Source of the DNA: Streptomyces hayashii
Lineage (GTDB): Bacteria > Actinomycetota > Actinomycetes > Streptomycetales > Streptomycetaceae
Length of the DNA: 64,000 bases
Assembly: GCF_024539815.1 (NCBI RefSeq)
Contig: NZ_JAHHIU010000088.1
Span: 34,992 to 98,991 of the forward strand
Reading direction: 5' to 3'
Shown here: positions 55,858-64,000 of the stretch, in pieces
Numbering within the stretch: the stretch's first letter is position 1
Layout: every line of letters starts with the position of its first letter
Notes under the pieces: generated by a model
Told to the model about the DNA's origin: nothing
The model's database searches: none
What the model saw: only the letters and a program-made list of their open reading frames with translations
Position numbers and translations under genes: made by a program

Positions 55858-57702
55858 ATGAGAAGCGGGGTGCGTTTGCGCGAGTTCACCAACCCTCCGT
55901 TGGCGTTGGCGCCGCCGGTGGGCGGTCTGGCCGACGTCGTCTTCCGGCACGCCCAGGAGGACCCGCAGTACATCGCCCTCGGCCGCAAGGACGAGCAGGG
56001 CGTATGGCGCGACGTCACCGCCGGTGAGTTCCGCGACGAGGTCCTCGCCCTGGCCAAGGGCCTGCTGTCCCAGGGCATCCGGTTCGGCGACCGCGTCGCC
56101 ATCATGTCCCGGACCCGCTACGAGTGGACCCTGTTCGACTTCGCCCTGTGGACCATCGGCGCGCAGGTGGTGCCGGTCTACCCGACCTCGTCCGCCGAGC
56201 AGTGCTTCTGGATGCTCTACGACGCCGAGTGCACGGCCGCGGTCGTCGAGCACGAGGACCACGCGATGACGATCGCCACCGTCATCGACCGCCTTCCCCG
56301 GCTGCGGCAGCTGTGGCAGCTGGACTCGGGCTGTGTGCAGGAGCTCTACGACACGGGCGCCGGCATCGAGGACGACGTGGTGCACCGGCACCGGGAAGCG
56401 GTCACCCCCGATTCCATCGCGACGATCATCTACACCTCGGGCACCACGGGCCGTCCCAAGGGCTGTGTCATCTCGCACGGCAACTTCATGTTCGAGGCGG
56501 ACACCGTCATCGAGCGGTGGGAGCCGGTGTTCCACTCCAAGAAGGGCGACGAGGCGGCGACCCTGCTGTTCCTGCCGCTCGCCCACGTCTTCGGCCGGAT
56601 GGTGCAGATCGCCGCGATCCGCGGCAAGGTCCGCTTCGGCCACCAGCCCCAGCTGCACGCGGCCGCGCTCCTGCCGGACCTGGCCGCCTTCCGGCCGACG
56701 TTCTTCCTGGCCGTGCCGTACATCTTCGAGAAGGTCTTCAACGCGGCCCGCCGCAAGGCGGAGCGCGAGGGCAGGGCCGGGCCGTTCGAGAAGGCCGTCG
56801 AGGTGGCGGTGAACTACGCCGAGGCGCTGGAGGCGAAGGCGTGGGGCACCGGCCCCGGCCCGTCGGCGGGTCTGCGCATGCAGCACCAGCTGTTCGACAA
56901 GCTCGTCTACTCCAAGGTGCGCGCGGCGATGGGCGGGCGCGTGCGGCACGCGATGTCGGGCGGCTCGGCCATGGACCGCAGACTCGGTCTGTTCTTCGCC
57001 GGCGCGGGCGTGCTGATCTACGAGGGCTACGGGCTCACCGAGACGACGGCGGCGGCGACGGCCAACCCGCCGGGGCGCACCCGCTACGGCACCGTCGGCC
57101 AGGCCATCCCCGGCATGACCGTGCACATCGCGGACGACGGCGAGATCTGGCTGCGCGGTGAGAACGTTTTCCAGGGTTACCTCAACAATCCCAAGGCCAC
57201 CGACGAGACCCTGCACGACGGCTGGCTGGCCACCGGCGACCTGGGCTCCCTCGACGAGGACGGTTACCTCACCATCACCGGCCGCAAGAAGGAGATCCTC
57301 GTCACGTCCGGCGGCAAGAGCGTCTCGCCCGGGCTGCTGGAGGAGCGGGTGCGCGACCATCCGCTGGTCAACCAGTGCATCGTCGTCGGCAACGACCGGC
57401 CGTTCGTGGCCGCGCTGGTCACCCTCGACCAGGAGGCCGTCGAGCACTGGCTGCAGATGCGCGCCAAACCGCGGCTGACGCCCGTCGAGCTGGTGCGCGA
57501 CCCCGACCTGGAGGCCGAGGTGCGCCGGGCCGTCGTGGCGGCGAACACGCTGGTGTCGCAGGCCGAGTCGATCCGCACCTTCCGCATCCTCGCCCAGCCC
57601 TTCACGGAGGAGCACGGACTGCTCACCCCGTCGCTGAAGTTGAAGCGCAAGGCGATCGAAAACGCTTACGCAAAGGAAGTCGACGCCCTGTATCGCACAT
57701 GA
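55858..57702 (+). CDS. long-chain acyl-CoA synthetase (AMP-forming)
   Basis: 614 residues. The AMP-binding P-loop is IIYTSGTTGRPKGC (about 192), YEGYGLTETTAA is the A5 motif (about 385), GWLATGDLG the A7 and GRKKEILVTSGGKSVSP the A8/A10 region. The long-chain (FACS) type is indicated by the FLPLAHVFGR and FLAVPYIFEKVFN blocks. It activates fatty acids. ATG 55858 has no clear ribosome site; GTG 55870 (four codons in) has AGAAG before it and may be the real start. Confidence 0.9.
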   Translation: MRSGVRLREFTNPPLALAPPVGGLADVVFRHAQEDPQYIALGRKDEQGVWRDVTAGEFRDEVLALAKGLLSQGIRFGDRVAIMSRTRYEWTLFDFALWTIGAQVVPVYPTSSAEQCFWMLYDAECTAAVVEHEDHAMTIATVIDRLPRLRQLWQLDSGCVQELYDTGAGIEDDVVHRHREAVTPDSIATIIYTSGTTGRPKGCVISHGNFMFEADTVIERWEPVFHSKKGDEAATLLFLPLAHVFGRMVQIAAIRGKVRFGHQPQLHAAALLPDLAAFRPTFFLAVPYIFEKVFNAARRKAEREGRAGPFEKAVEVAVNYAEALEAKAWGTGPGPSAGLRMQHQLFDKLVYSKVRAAMGGRVRHAMSGGSAMDRRLGLFFAGAGVLIYEGYGLTETTAAATANPPGRTRYGTVGQAIPGMTVHIADDGEIWLRGENVFQGYLNNPKATDETLHDGWLATGDLGSLDEDGYLTITGRKKEILVTSGGKSVSPGLLEERVRDHPLVNQCIVVGNDRPFVAALVTLDQEAVEHWLQMRAKPRLTPVELVRDPDLEAEVRRAVVAANTLVSQAESIRTFRILAQPFTEEHGLLTPSLKLKRKAIENAYAKEVDALYRT

Positions 57703-57860
57703 TCTCGCCGTGGGAGGAGAAACGGGTTACCGACGGGCATGAGACGGGTCTGCGACAGGCTCCCCGGGAAACCGGTCAGCGGGGGCAGGAATGCGGCGCC
57801 CGCCGTGATCGTTGACGATGGGAGTACGACTTTGACGGACAACCGAAGGATCAAGAGCTC

Positions 57861-58697
57861 GTGAGCAGCAAGGTCCCCCAGATCACCCTCAACAACGGCG
57901 TGGAGATGCCCCAGCTGGGCTTCGGTGTCTGGCAGGTGCCGGACGACGAGGCGGAGCAGGCGGTCTCCACCGCGCTGGAGGCCGGGTACCGCAGCATCGA
58001 CACAGCGGCGATCTACGGCAACGAGGAGGGCACCGGCAAGGCCCTCGCCTCCTCCGGCGTGCCCCGACAGGACATCTTCGTCACCACCAAGCTCTGGAAC
58101 GGCAACCAGGGGTACGACTCGACGCTCCGCGCGTTCGACGCCTCCCTGGCCAAGCTGGGCCTGGACTACGTGGACCTCTACCTCATCCACTGGCCGCTCC
58201 CGGCCCGTGACCGTTACGTCGACACGTACAAGGCGTTCGAGAAGCTCCTCGCGGACGGCCGTGCGCGGGCGATCGGCGTGTCCAACTTCCTGCCGGAGCA
58301 CCTGGAGCGGCTGATCGGCGAGACCTCGGTCGTCCCGGCGGTCAACCAGATCGAGCTGCACCCGCATCTGCAGCAGCAGGCGTCCCGCGAGTTCCACGCG
58401 GCGCGCGGCATCGCCACCGAGGCCTGGTCCCCGCTGGGTCAGGGCAAGGGCCTCCTGGAGGTCCCGGCGATCGTGGCGATCGCCCGCAAGCACGAGCGCA
58501 CCGCGGCCCAGGTCGTGCTGCGCTGGCACCTCCAGCTCGGCAACGTCGTCATCCCCAAGTCCGTGACGCCGTCGCGGATCGCGGAGAACATCGACGTGTT
58601 CGACTTCAGCCTGGACGACGAGGACCTGGCGGCCATCAGCGCCCTGAACGAGGACCGGCGCATCGGCCCCGACCCGGGGACGTTCGACGTCGCCTGA
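57861..58697 (+). CDS. aldo/keto reductase
   Basis: 278 residues. The catalytic tetrad is complete: Asp in SIDTAAIYGNE (about 48) with Tyr53, Lys in FVTTKLWNG (about 78), His in YLIHWPLP (about 110). The NADPH site is VIPKSVTPSRIAEN near 235. Resembles the 2,5-diketogluconate reductase group (AKR5). GTG start with GAAGGATC upstream. It follows the synthetase by 158 nt and is followed by a perfect hairpin terminator. Confidence 0.9.
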   Translation: MSSKVPQITLNNGVEMPQLGFGVWQVPDDEAEQAVSTALEAGYRSIDTAAIYGNEEGTGKALASSGVPRQDIFVTTKLWNGNQGYDSTLRAFDASLAKLGLDYVDLYLIHWPLPARDRYVDTYKAFEKLLADGRARAIGVSNFLPEHLERLIGETSVVPAVNQIELHPHLQQQASREFHAARGIATEAWSPLGQGKGLLEVPAIVAIARKHERTAAQVVLRWHLQLGNVVIPKSVTPSRIAENIDVFDFSLDDEDLAAISALNEDRRIGPDPGTFDVA

Positions 58698-58724
58698 GCA
58701 CTGACGGGGGTGGCCTCCCCCATG

Positions 58725-58765
58725 CGCGTCGAGGGCGCCACCGGCCCGGGGGCGCCCTCGACGCG
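58725..58765. terminator. perfect 15-bp hairpin terminator
   Basis: CGCGTCGAGGGCGCC (58725-58739) and GGCGCCCTCGACGCG (58751-58765) pair completely around an 11-nt loop, 28 nt after the aldo/keto reductase stop and before the convergent methyltransferase end. Confidence 0.8.
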
Positions 58766-58977
58766 TCGCACCGGCCCGTCGGTCGGGCCGGTCGATCGGC
58801 CGTACTCGTGATGCCCGTACGGTCCGCGGTGCGCCGCCGCACGGCTGAACGTGCGCGAGATGCGAGGCGTCGTGCGAGGTGCGCTGCGCAGTGTCGCCGC
58901 CCTCGCGCGCGTGGCGGTCGGCTCCGGGTCCATCGCTTGGAGCACTCTCCAAGTCCATCCCGATCGGCCGGACTTGA

Positions 58978-59979
58978 TCACGGGCCGATGCCGGGACCGC
59001 GGTCCTGTACCGGCTTCACCGCGGTGTGCACCGTGTGCGCCGCGAGCACGAAGACATCCGCCCTCCGATGCACGCTCGCCTCGTCGCCCGGGTCGAGCAG
59101 CCGGTCCAGCGTGGCGCGGTCGTCGGGGTCGAGGGAGTCGCCGAAGCCGTCTCGCAGCCGGGACAGGGTGGCGGTGATGTAGGAGCGGGCCCGCTCGGAG
59201 GCGGGGGCGGGCAGATCGAGCAGGAAGCTGCGGCTGCGGGCGTGCTTCAGGCCGGCCGCGCCGAGCAGCGCCGCCCAGTCCTCGGCCTCGTCCACGGAAC
59301 CCGGCAGGTCGGCCCGCATCTGCGCGAACCACTCCTCCTGGAGCGCGTCGAGCCGTGCCTCCAGCCCGGGCCGTCCGAAGCCGAGGTCGCGCGGCAGGAA
59401 CCGGGACGGCAGACCGCCCTCCATGATCGCCAACGTCCCGCCGGGAGCGAGCCGCTCCGCGAAGGCGGTCAGGGCGGCGCGCTGGTCACCGAGGTGATGC
59501 AGACTGCGACCGGCCCACAGCAGGTCGGCGGGGTAGTCCAACTCCTGGAGCACTCCGGGTAGTTCACCCGCGAGCGTGCCGAAGCGGTCGCCTTGGCCGA
59601 GCCGCTCCGCCCGCTGCCGTGCCCGGTCCAGAAGCGGCGCGGAGGCGTCGACGGCCATCACCCGCGCGCCGGGGAACGTCTCGGCGAACAGCGTGGAGAC
59701 GACGCCCGGGCCGCTGCCCGCGTCCACGATCAGCCCCGGCTCGGTCACCTCCTTCCCCAGCCAGGACAAGGCCCGCTCGTACAGGGGCATGAACAACTCG
59801 GCCTGCGCTTCGAGGTGCGGGGCCATCTCGGCCCAGTCGATGTCGGTGTCGTGACCGTGACCGTGACCATGACCGTGGGTGTGGGGCTGGGTGTCGGTGT
59901 GGGAGTGGGAGTGACTCTGTGCGTGGCCGGCGTCGGGGGTGTGCCGGTCGCCGTGGGATGCGTGCGGGGGGTGCGCCAT
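58978..59979 (-). CDS. SAM-dependent methyltransferase with His-rich N-terminus
   Basis: 333 residues. The first ~45 residues are extremely His-rich (SHSHSHTDTQPHTHGHGHG, at least 14 His), typical of metal-binding or metal-sensing tails. The fold follows: motif I IVDAGSGPGVVSTLF (about 84), VMAVDASAPLL, and SLHHLGDQRAAL as motif IV. ATG 59979 has GAGAGG nine nt upstream. The gene is divergent from a PhyH-type dioxygenase. Substrate unknown; nickel or zinc dependence is only suggested by the tail. Confidence 0.83.
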   Translation of the reverse strand: MAHPPHASHGDRHTPDAGHAQSHSHSHTDTQPHTHGHGHGHGHDTDIDWAEMAPHLEAQAELFMPLYERALSWLGKEVTEPGLIVDAGSGPGVVSTLFAETFPGARVMAVDASAPLLDRARQRAERLGQGDRFGTLAGELPGVLQELDYPADLLWAGRSLHHLGDQRAALTAFAERLAPGGTLAIMEGGLPSRFLPRDLGFGRPGLEARLDALQEEWFAQMRADLPGSVDEAEDWAALLGAAGLKHARSRSFLLDLPAPASERARSYITATLSRLRDGFGDSLDPDDRATLDRLLDPGDEASVHRRADVFVLAAHTVHTAVKPVQDRGPGIGP

Positions 59980-60104
59980 GGTGGTCAGCCTCTCGTCCGG
60001 TGTGCCGTCAGGGTGCGCCGACGCACCGGAGCGGGGCCACTCCTGTTGCCGAGGCGGCAAAAAACCGGATGCGGACGGCAAGGCGGTTCGCCGAGGATGA
60101 CCCG

Positions 60105-60875
60105 ATGGACGATGCACAGGTCGAGCGGTTCCTGGAGGACGGGTTCGTGCGGCTCGAAGGGGCCGTCCCGCCGCGCGTCGCCGAGGACTGCGCGCGGCTG
60201 CTGTGGCGGGAGACGGGGTACGACGCGGACGACCCCGGCACCTGGAAGGAGCCGGTGGTCCGGATCGGCGACATGGCGCAGGGCCCGTTCGCCGCAGCGG
60301 CCAACGCCGCGGCCCTGCACGAGGCGTTCGATCTGCTGGTGGGCGAGGGCCGCTGGGCGCCGCGCTACTCGCTGGGCACGTTCCCGCTGCGCTTCCCGCA
60401 CGAGTCCGAGCCCGACGACGCGGGCTGGCACATCGAGGGCAGCTACTACCCGGACGGCGCGACCTGGCCCTGGGCCGACGTCCGCTCCAGGGATCGCGCG
60501 CTGCTGATGCTGTTCCTGTTCAGCGAGGTCGGCGAGGCCGACGCCCCGACCCGGGTCCGGGTCGGTTCACACCTGGACGTGCCCCCGCTGCTCGAACCGT
60601 ACGGCGAGCAGGGCGTCTCGGTTTTCGAGATCGCGCCGCGTCTCGACCGGGCCACGGCGCACCGTCCCGTCGCCTACGCCACCGGCCGTCCCGGGGACGT
60701 CTACCTCTGCCACCCGTTCCTCGTGCACGCGGCGCAGCCGCACCACGGCGAGCGCCCCCGCTTCCTCGCCCAGCCACCGCTGCATCCGGCCGCTCCCTTC
60801 GAACTGGAGCGGCCGGACGGGGACTACTGCGCGGTGGAGTTCGCGATCCGCCGGGGGCTGGCCCGGGAGGACTGA
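60105..60875 (+). CDS. phytanoyl-CoA dioxygenase (PhyH)-family Fe/2-oxoglutarate oxygenase
   Basis: 256 residues. Iron ligands would be the His and acid of GWHIEGSYYPDG (His-x-Glu, about 113) and the distal His in LVHAAQPHHGERPR (about 208), with Arg213 or Arg215 holding 2-oxoglutarate. The N-terminus FLEDGFVRLEGAVPP is typical of PhyH proteins. ATG 60105 has GAGGA seven nt before it. Its start is 125 nt from the divergent methyltransferase; the two may modify one substrate. Confidence 0.8.
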   Translation: MDDAQVERFLEDGFVRLEGAVPPRVAEDCARLLWRETGYDADDPGTWKEPVVRIGDMAQGPFAAAANAAALHEAFDLLVGEGRWAPRYSLGTFPLRFPHESEPDDAGWHIEGSYYPDGATWPWADVRSRDRALLMLFLFSEVGEADAPTRVRVGSHLDVPPLLEPYGEQGVSVFEIAPRLDRATAHRPVAYATGRPGDVYLCHPFLVHAAQPHHGERPRFLAQPPLHPAAPFELERPDGDYCAVEFAIRRGLARED

Positions 60876-60983
60876 GCGCCCCGGCGGATCACTTCGGCCG
60901 TACCGCGGCCGCGGTCCTGGCGGTCACGGTCCCTGACGTGGACCGTCGCCGCCGCACCGCGGTCGCGGACCGGCGCGGTCGGC

Positions 60984-62720
60984 CTACAGCGGCGGGTAGG
61001 CGTTCTGCATCAGCTGCTGGAACTGGGCGGAGAACCACTTCCCGGACAGCGGGGCGTTCGGCAGGGCGCCGGACATGCTGTTGCCGTTGCGCGGGTTGCC
61101 GGTGTACGTCGGGTCGCACATCCGGTCGAAGCCCTTGCCCTCGTCGTTGGGGATGACCGAGCTGGCGCCGTCCGACTCACCCGGCGGCTTCATCCACACG
61201 TAGGCGTCGATCCCGGCGGCAGGCGCCGCCTTGGGACGCTCGCCGAGGCCCGCGCCGGACTGGTTGCACCAGTTGCCGACGTGGATCCGGCGGTCGTAAC
61301 GGCCGCCGTTGACATAGGTGTCCACGCTGGTCGTGGCGCCCGGACCGGTGGGTCGGGCGGCGCCGCCCCAGCCGTTGCGGGAGGTGTCGATCAGCATGCC
61401 GATGTCGGACCTGAAGCCGGTGGTCACCAGCTGGTTGCGGAAGGCCTGGGCGTACGACAGCTCGTCGACGTAGCGGTTCCAGTCCACCCACTTGGACTCA
61501 CGGACCGACTTGCCGGCCACCGAGTCGTTGATGGTGAAGTTGTTCTCCTTCAGGGCGCTGTAGTTCGCCGTGTTGGTGATGAAGCCCTGCACGTCGTCGA
61601 CGGTCGCGCCCTCGGCGGTGGCGGCCTGGTACATGATCTGGGCGGACGGCACGAAGTTGTCGTCCCAGCCGAGCCAGCCGTGGTGGCCGGCGTCGATGTA
61701 GTTGTAGACGTTGGGGATCGCGCCGAGCTTCTTCAGCGCGTAACCGACGCCCTTCACGTAGTTGCCGTTGGCCTTCATGGTGTCGCAGGCCGGGGTGGCG
61801 GTGGCCTTGCCGCCGGTGTTGGTGACGAGGTTCGGCAGCGAGTCGATCTCCACGGTGGTGACGATCCGCAGGCCCGCGTACTTGCTGTCCGCGAGGATGG
61901 CCGCGATGGGGTCGATGAACTGCGTCTTGTACTTGTCGATCTCCGTCGGGCCGAGCTCACCGTTGGAGGCGAGGGCCGAGCAGTCCCGTCCGGGAAGGTC
62001 GTAGACGACCAGCTGCACGACTTCCTCGCCGCTGCCCTTCTGGGCGAGGGCCGCGTCCAGGTGGGCGCGCAGACCCATGTTGCCGTTCGCGCCGTTGATG
62101 GCGGCGATGCGGTCGAGCCAGACACCGGTGGGCTGGTTGGAGACGCGGCTGCCGCCCGGCTCGGCGGCGGCGTGCGCCGACCATTCCGGGTTCACGTACA
62201 CCTTGGCGCCGGCGTAGGGGTTGTCGACCTTGGTGCCCGGAGTGCCCGGACCGGTCGGGCCGGGGTCGGTCGGGCCGGGGTCGGTGGGACCGCCGGTCCC
62301 GCCGTCGACGTTGCAGGTCACGCCGTCGAGGGTGAACGTGGCGGGGATCGCGTTGGTGCCGCTGTAGGTGCCCTGGAACCCGAAGCTGACCGAACCGCCG
62401 GTCGCCAGCGTCCCGTTGTAGGTCTCGTTGGCGGCGGTGACGGCCGCGCCGGACTGGGTGACCTTGGCGTTCCACGCGTTGGTGACCTTCTGACTGCCGG
62501 CGTACGCCCACTTCACCGCCCAACTCGACTTGGCGGCGGAGTTGTTGGTCACGGTGACGGCGGCGGTGAAGCCGCTGCCCCAGTCGTTCTGCACCTTGTA
62601 GTCGACGCTGCACGGGATGGCGGCGATGCCCGAATCGCCGGGGACGACCGCGAGCGCCGTCCCGGAGGCGCCGGCGACCAGCGCCAGCGCGGCGAGTATC
62701 GCTGTTCTGCTACGGCTCAT
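60984..62720 (-). CDS. secreted GH6 cellulase (exo-type length) with N-terminal CBM2
   Basis: 578 residues. Signal peptide (AILAALALVAGASGTALA), CBM2 about 33-136 bounded by Cys37 and Cys136 with surface Trp residues (NDWGSG, SSWAVKWAY, NAWNAK), a PTDPGPTDPGP linker, and a GH6 domain from about 165. The GH6 acid region is VVYDLPGRDCSAL (Asp241/Asp246), and VEIDSLPNL follows. The size and loops (EGKGFDRMCDPTY) fit the cellobiohydrolase-like actinobacterial GH6 group. AAGGAA lies upstream. It is followed (toward its 5' side) by a GH5 gene on the same strand. Confidence 0.9.
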   Translation of the reverse strand: MSRSRTAILAALALVAGASGTALAVVPGDSGIAAIPCSVDYKVQNDWGSGFTAAVTVTNNSAAKSSWAVKWAYAGSQKVTNAWNAKVTQSGAAVTAANETYNGTLATGGSVSFGFQGTYSGTNAIPATFTLDGVTCNVDGGTGGPTDPGPTDPGPTGPGTPGTKVDNPYAGAKVYVNPEWSAHAAAEPGGSRVSNQPTGVWLDRIAAINGANGNMGLRAHLDAALAQKGSGEEVVQLVVYDLPGRDCSALASNGELGPTEIDKYKTQFIDPIAAILADSKYAGLRIVTTVEIDSLPNLVTNTGGKATATPACDTMKANGNYVKGVGYALKKLGAIPNVYNYIDAGHHGWLGWDDNFVPSAQIMYQAATAEGATVDDVQGFITNTANYSALKENNFTINDSVAGKSVRESKWVDWNRYVDELSYAQAFRNQLVTTGFRSDIGMLIDTSRNGWGGAARPTGPGATTSVDTYVNGGRYDRRIHVGNWCNQSGAGLGERPKAAPAAGIDAYVWMKPPGESDGASSVIPNDEGKGFDRMCDPTYTGNPRNGNSMSGALPNAPLSGKWFSAQFQQLMQNAYPPL

Positions 62721-62894
62721 GAGTGCGGGTTTCCTTCTTGGTTGCGGGAGTTTGTCCGTTTCTTCGGTGTTTCTGTTCGGTGTGCGTATGCGGTGCGCGG
62801 CATCCGATCCGCGGATCCGTCGGCGGCTCCCGCCCGTGGGACCCAGGTCCGGCGGACGGATGCCGGGTGGATCCGGTGTCACGCGGATCCCGTT

Positions 62895-62922
62895 CCGGCG
62901 GCCCCTTGTCCCCGGGGCCGGC
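62895..62922 (-). terminator. possible terminator between GH5 and GH6
   Basis: GGCCCC (62900-62905) and GGGGCC (62914-62919), extended by CCGG/CCGG-like flanks, form a GC-rich hairpin ten nt past the GH5 stop. No U-run follows, so confidence is modest. Confidence 0.45.
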
Positions 62923-62931
62923 TCGTGGCGC

Positions 62932-64000
62932 CTATCCCTGGAGTGCGCGCAGATGATCGCGCAGGCCGGTGCCGTACGCCGTGGGCGTACCGTCGTAGCC
63001 CGAGATCAGGGACGGCCCTGTCGAGCAGTCCCAGGTGTTCCACGTCCAGCCCAGGTAGGACAGGCCGTGATCGTCGAACCACTTCATGACCTGGTCGACG
63101 AAACCGTGCGAGCAGGTGTTCTCCCCGATCTCCCCGGCCACGAGCGGCACACGGGCGGCCACGGGGGCGAGCGTCGAGTTCCAGCAGCCGGCGTCTGCGC
63201 AGCTGTTGAAGTTGTAGACGTGGTACGCGGCGGCGAGATCGCCGGTCGGGTCGTCGGGCTTGTAGGCGAGCCACTGGCCGAGGTCGTTGGAGTAGGCGAG
63301 CCCGCCGGCCAGGATCACGTTCCGGGCGCCCGTCGCCCGCACCGAGTCGACGAGATCCTGCATCCCGGCGACCTGGTATCCGATGCCGGGGCAGGAGCCG
63401 CCGTCGCGCCAGCACTGCCACGCCTGGGCGGTCGTGGAGGTGGCACGGTCCGGGTAGGGCTCGTTGAACAGGTCGAACACGACGGCCGTGTCGCTCTTGA
63501 AGGTGTTCGCCACCGACGTCCAGAACGACGGCGCGTACTGCATGTCGGGCATCGGCTTCTGGCAGGTGGCGTGCACGTCGGAGCAGCCGGCCGAGTTGCC
63601 CGTGTACTGGCCGTAGGTCCAGTGCAGTTCGACGATCGGCGTCATGCCGTGCGCCTCGACGCGGGCCACGAGTTGCTTGACGGCGTCGACGTAACGCGCG
63701 CCGCCGTACGCGGGATCGATGTTCGCCAGGCCCAGCCAGCACTCCTCGTTGAGGGGGATCCGGACGGTGTTCACCTTCCAGTCCGCGATCGCCTTGACGG
63801 CCGCGTCGTCGACCGGGCCGTCCCAGATTCCGCGTCCCTGTACGCACATGAACTCGCCGCCCGAGCGGTTCACGCCGAGCAGGCGACGGTTTTTGCCGTC
63901 GGCGTCCACGAGCTTGTTCCCCGAGACGTGCAGCGCGGGCGGGCTGTCACCGGAGCCCGGCGGATCGGTCGCGGGCGGTGCGGTGGGTGTGGGGGTGGGG
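62932..64000 (-). CDS. secreted GH5 endoglucanase, C-terminal part
   Basis: The gene enters from the right edge; about 356 codons are visible, beginning in a Pro/Thr linker (PTPTPTAPPATDPPGSG). The catalytic domain starts at LHVSGNKLVDADGKNRRLLG. Acid/base Glu is in VFDLFNEPYPD, the nucleophile Glu in PLVAGEIGENTCS, and RIPLNEECW is the conserved GH5 Arg block. Several Cys (ECW, GCSDVHATCQ, CWRDGGSC, CADAGC) suggest disulfides of a secreted enzyme. The missing N-terminus probably holds a signal peptide and a CBM. Together with GH6 it forms a cellulase pair. Confidence 0.9.
   Translation of the reverse strand, partial: PTPTPTAPPATDPPGSGDSPPALHVSGNKLVDADGKNRRLLGVNRSGGEFMCVQGRGIWDGPVDDAAVKAIADWKVNTVRIPLNEECWLGLANIDPAYGGARYVDAVKQLVARVEAHGMTPIVELHWTYGQYTGNSAGCSDVHATCQKPMPDMQYAPSFWTSVANTFKSDTAVVFDLFNEPYPDRATSTTAQAWQCWRDGGSCPGIGYQVAGMQDLVDSVRATGARNVILAGGLAYSNDLGQWLAYKPDDPTGDLAAAYHVYNFNSCADAGCWNSTLAPVAARVPLVAGEIGENTCSHGFVDQVMKWFDDHGLSYLGWTWNTWDCSTGPSLISGYDGTPTAYGTGLRDHLRALQG

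Overview
The window is high-GC actinobacterial DNA, almost certainly from a Streptomyces chromosome. The grounds are very strong G/C bias at third codon positions, frequent GTG starts, many start/stop (ATGA) overlaps, lipobox and twin-arginine exports, a complete conservon (cvnA-D plus P450), and a GH5/GH6/GH55 polysaccharide-degrading repertoire. About 60 genes were identified; nothing looks like phage, an insertion sequence or a CRISPR array.

Left part (1-8.7 kb). After a saccharopine-dehydrogenase start and an FAD oxidoreductase comes a compact set of eight genes: GTP cyclohydrolase II (Met at residue 120 in place of the usual Tyr), a creatininase-family hydrolase, a flippase-like membrane protein, a methyltransferase, a GT4 glycosyltransferase, a T-fold protein lacking the catalytic residues of 6-pyruvoyltetrahydropterin synthase, an MDR dehydrogenase and a CDP-alcohol phosphatidyltransferase. 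They look like one pathway from GTP through a formylaminopyrimidine to an unknown, glycosylated and possibly membrane-linked product. This is the best candidate for an undescribed system.

8.8-16.1 kb: a peptide/nickel-type ABC importer with a fused double permease, an acetyltransferase, a metal-regulator-like site beside a decayed ATPase gene, then an esterase-like hydrolase and an exported PIG-L deacetylase. 16.5-23.3 kb: a beta-1,3-glucan (laminarin) locus with GH1, a sugar ABC importer and a secreted GH55, divergent from a shared promoter region. 23.6-28 kb: an EF-G paralogue with a candidate leader peptide, a lipoprotein hydrolase, a nucleotidyltransferase. 29-34.8 kb: a hydroxyproline catabolic operon with its GntR regulator.

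35-42.5 kb: an FMO and a DMATS-type prenyltransferase facing each other (prenyltryptophan metabolism), the conservon with an EXXR-less P450, and tRNA-Leu(GAG). 42.6-55.4 kb: regulators, a ketoacyl synthase III, an OFA-family transporter with its 45-residue partner protein, fdhD, a MarR/quinone-oxidoreductase pair with clear twin operators, a BASS-type transporter with LysR, and a two-domain Lrp with a DHA2 exporter. 55.8-64 kb: acyl-CoA synthetase, aldo/keto reductase, a His-rich methyltransferase, a PhyH-type dioxygenase, and secreted cellulases GH6 and GH5 (the latter cut by the window edge).

Intergenic spacers repeatedly carry short tandem repeats, many with a 7-nt unit, a feature of the whole window. 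All functional calls rest on reading the translated sequences and recalled family knowledge; no database search was run.
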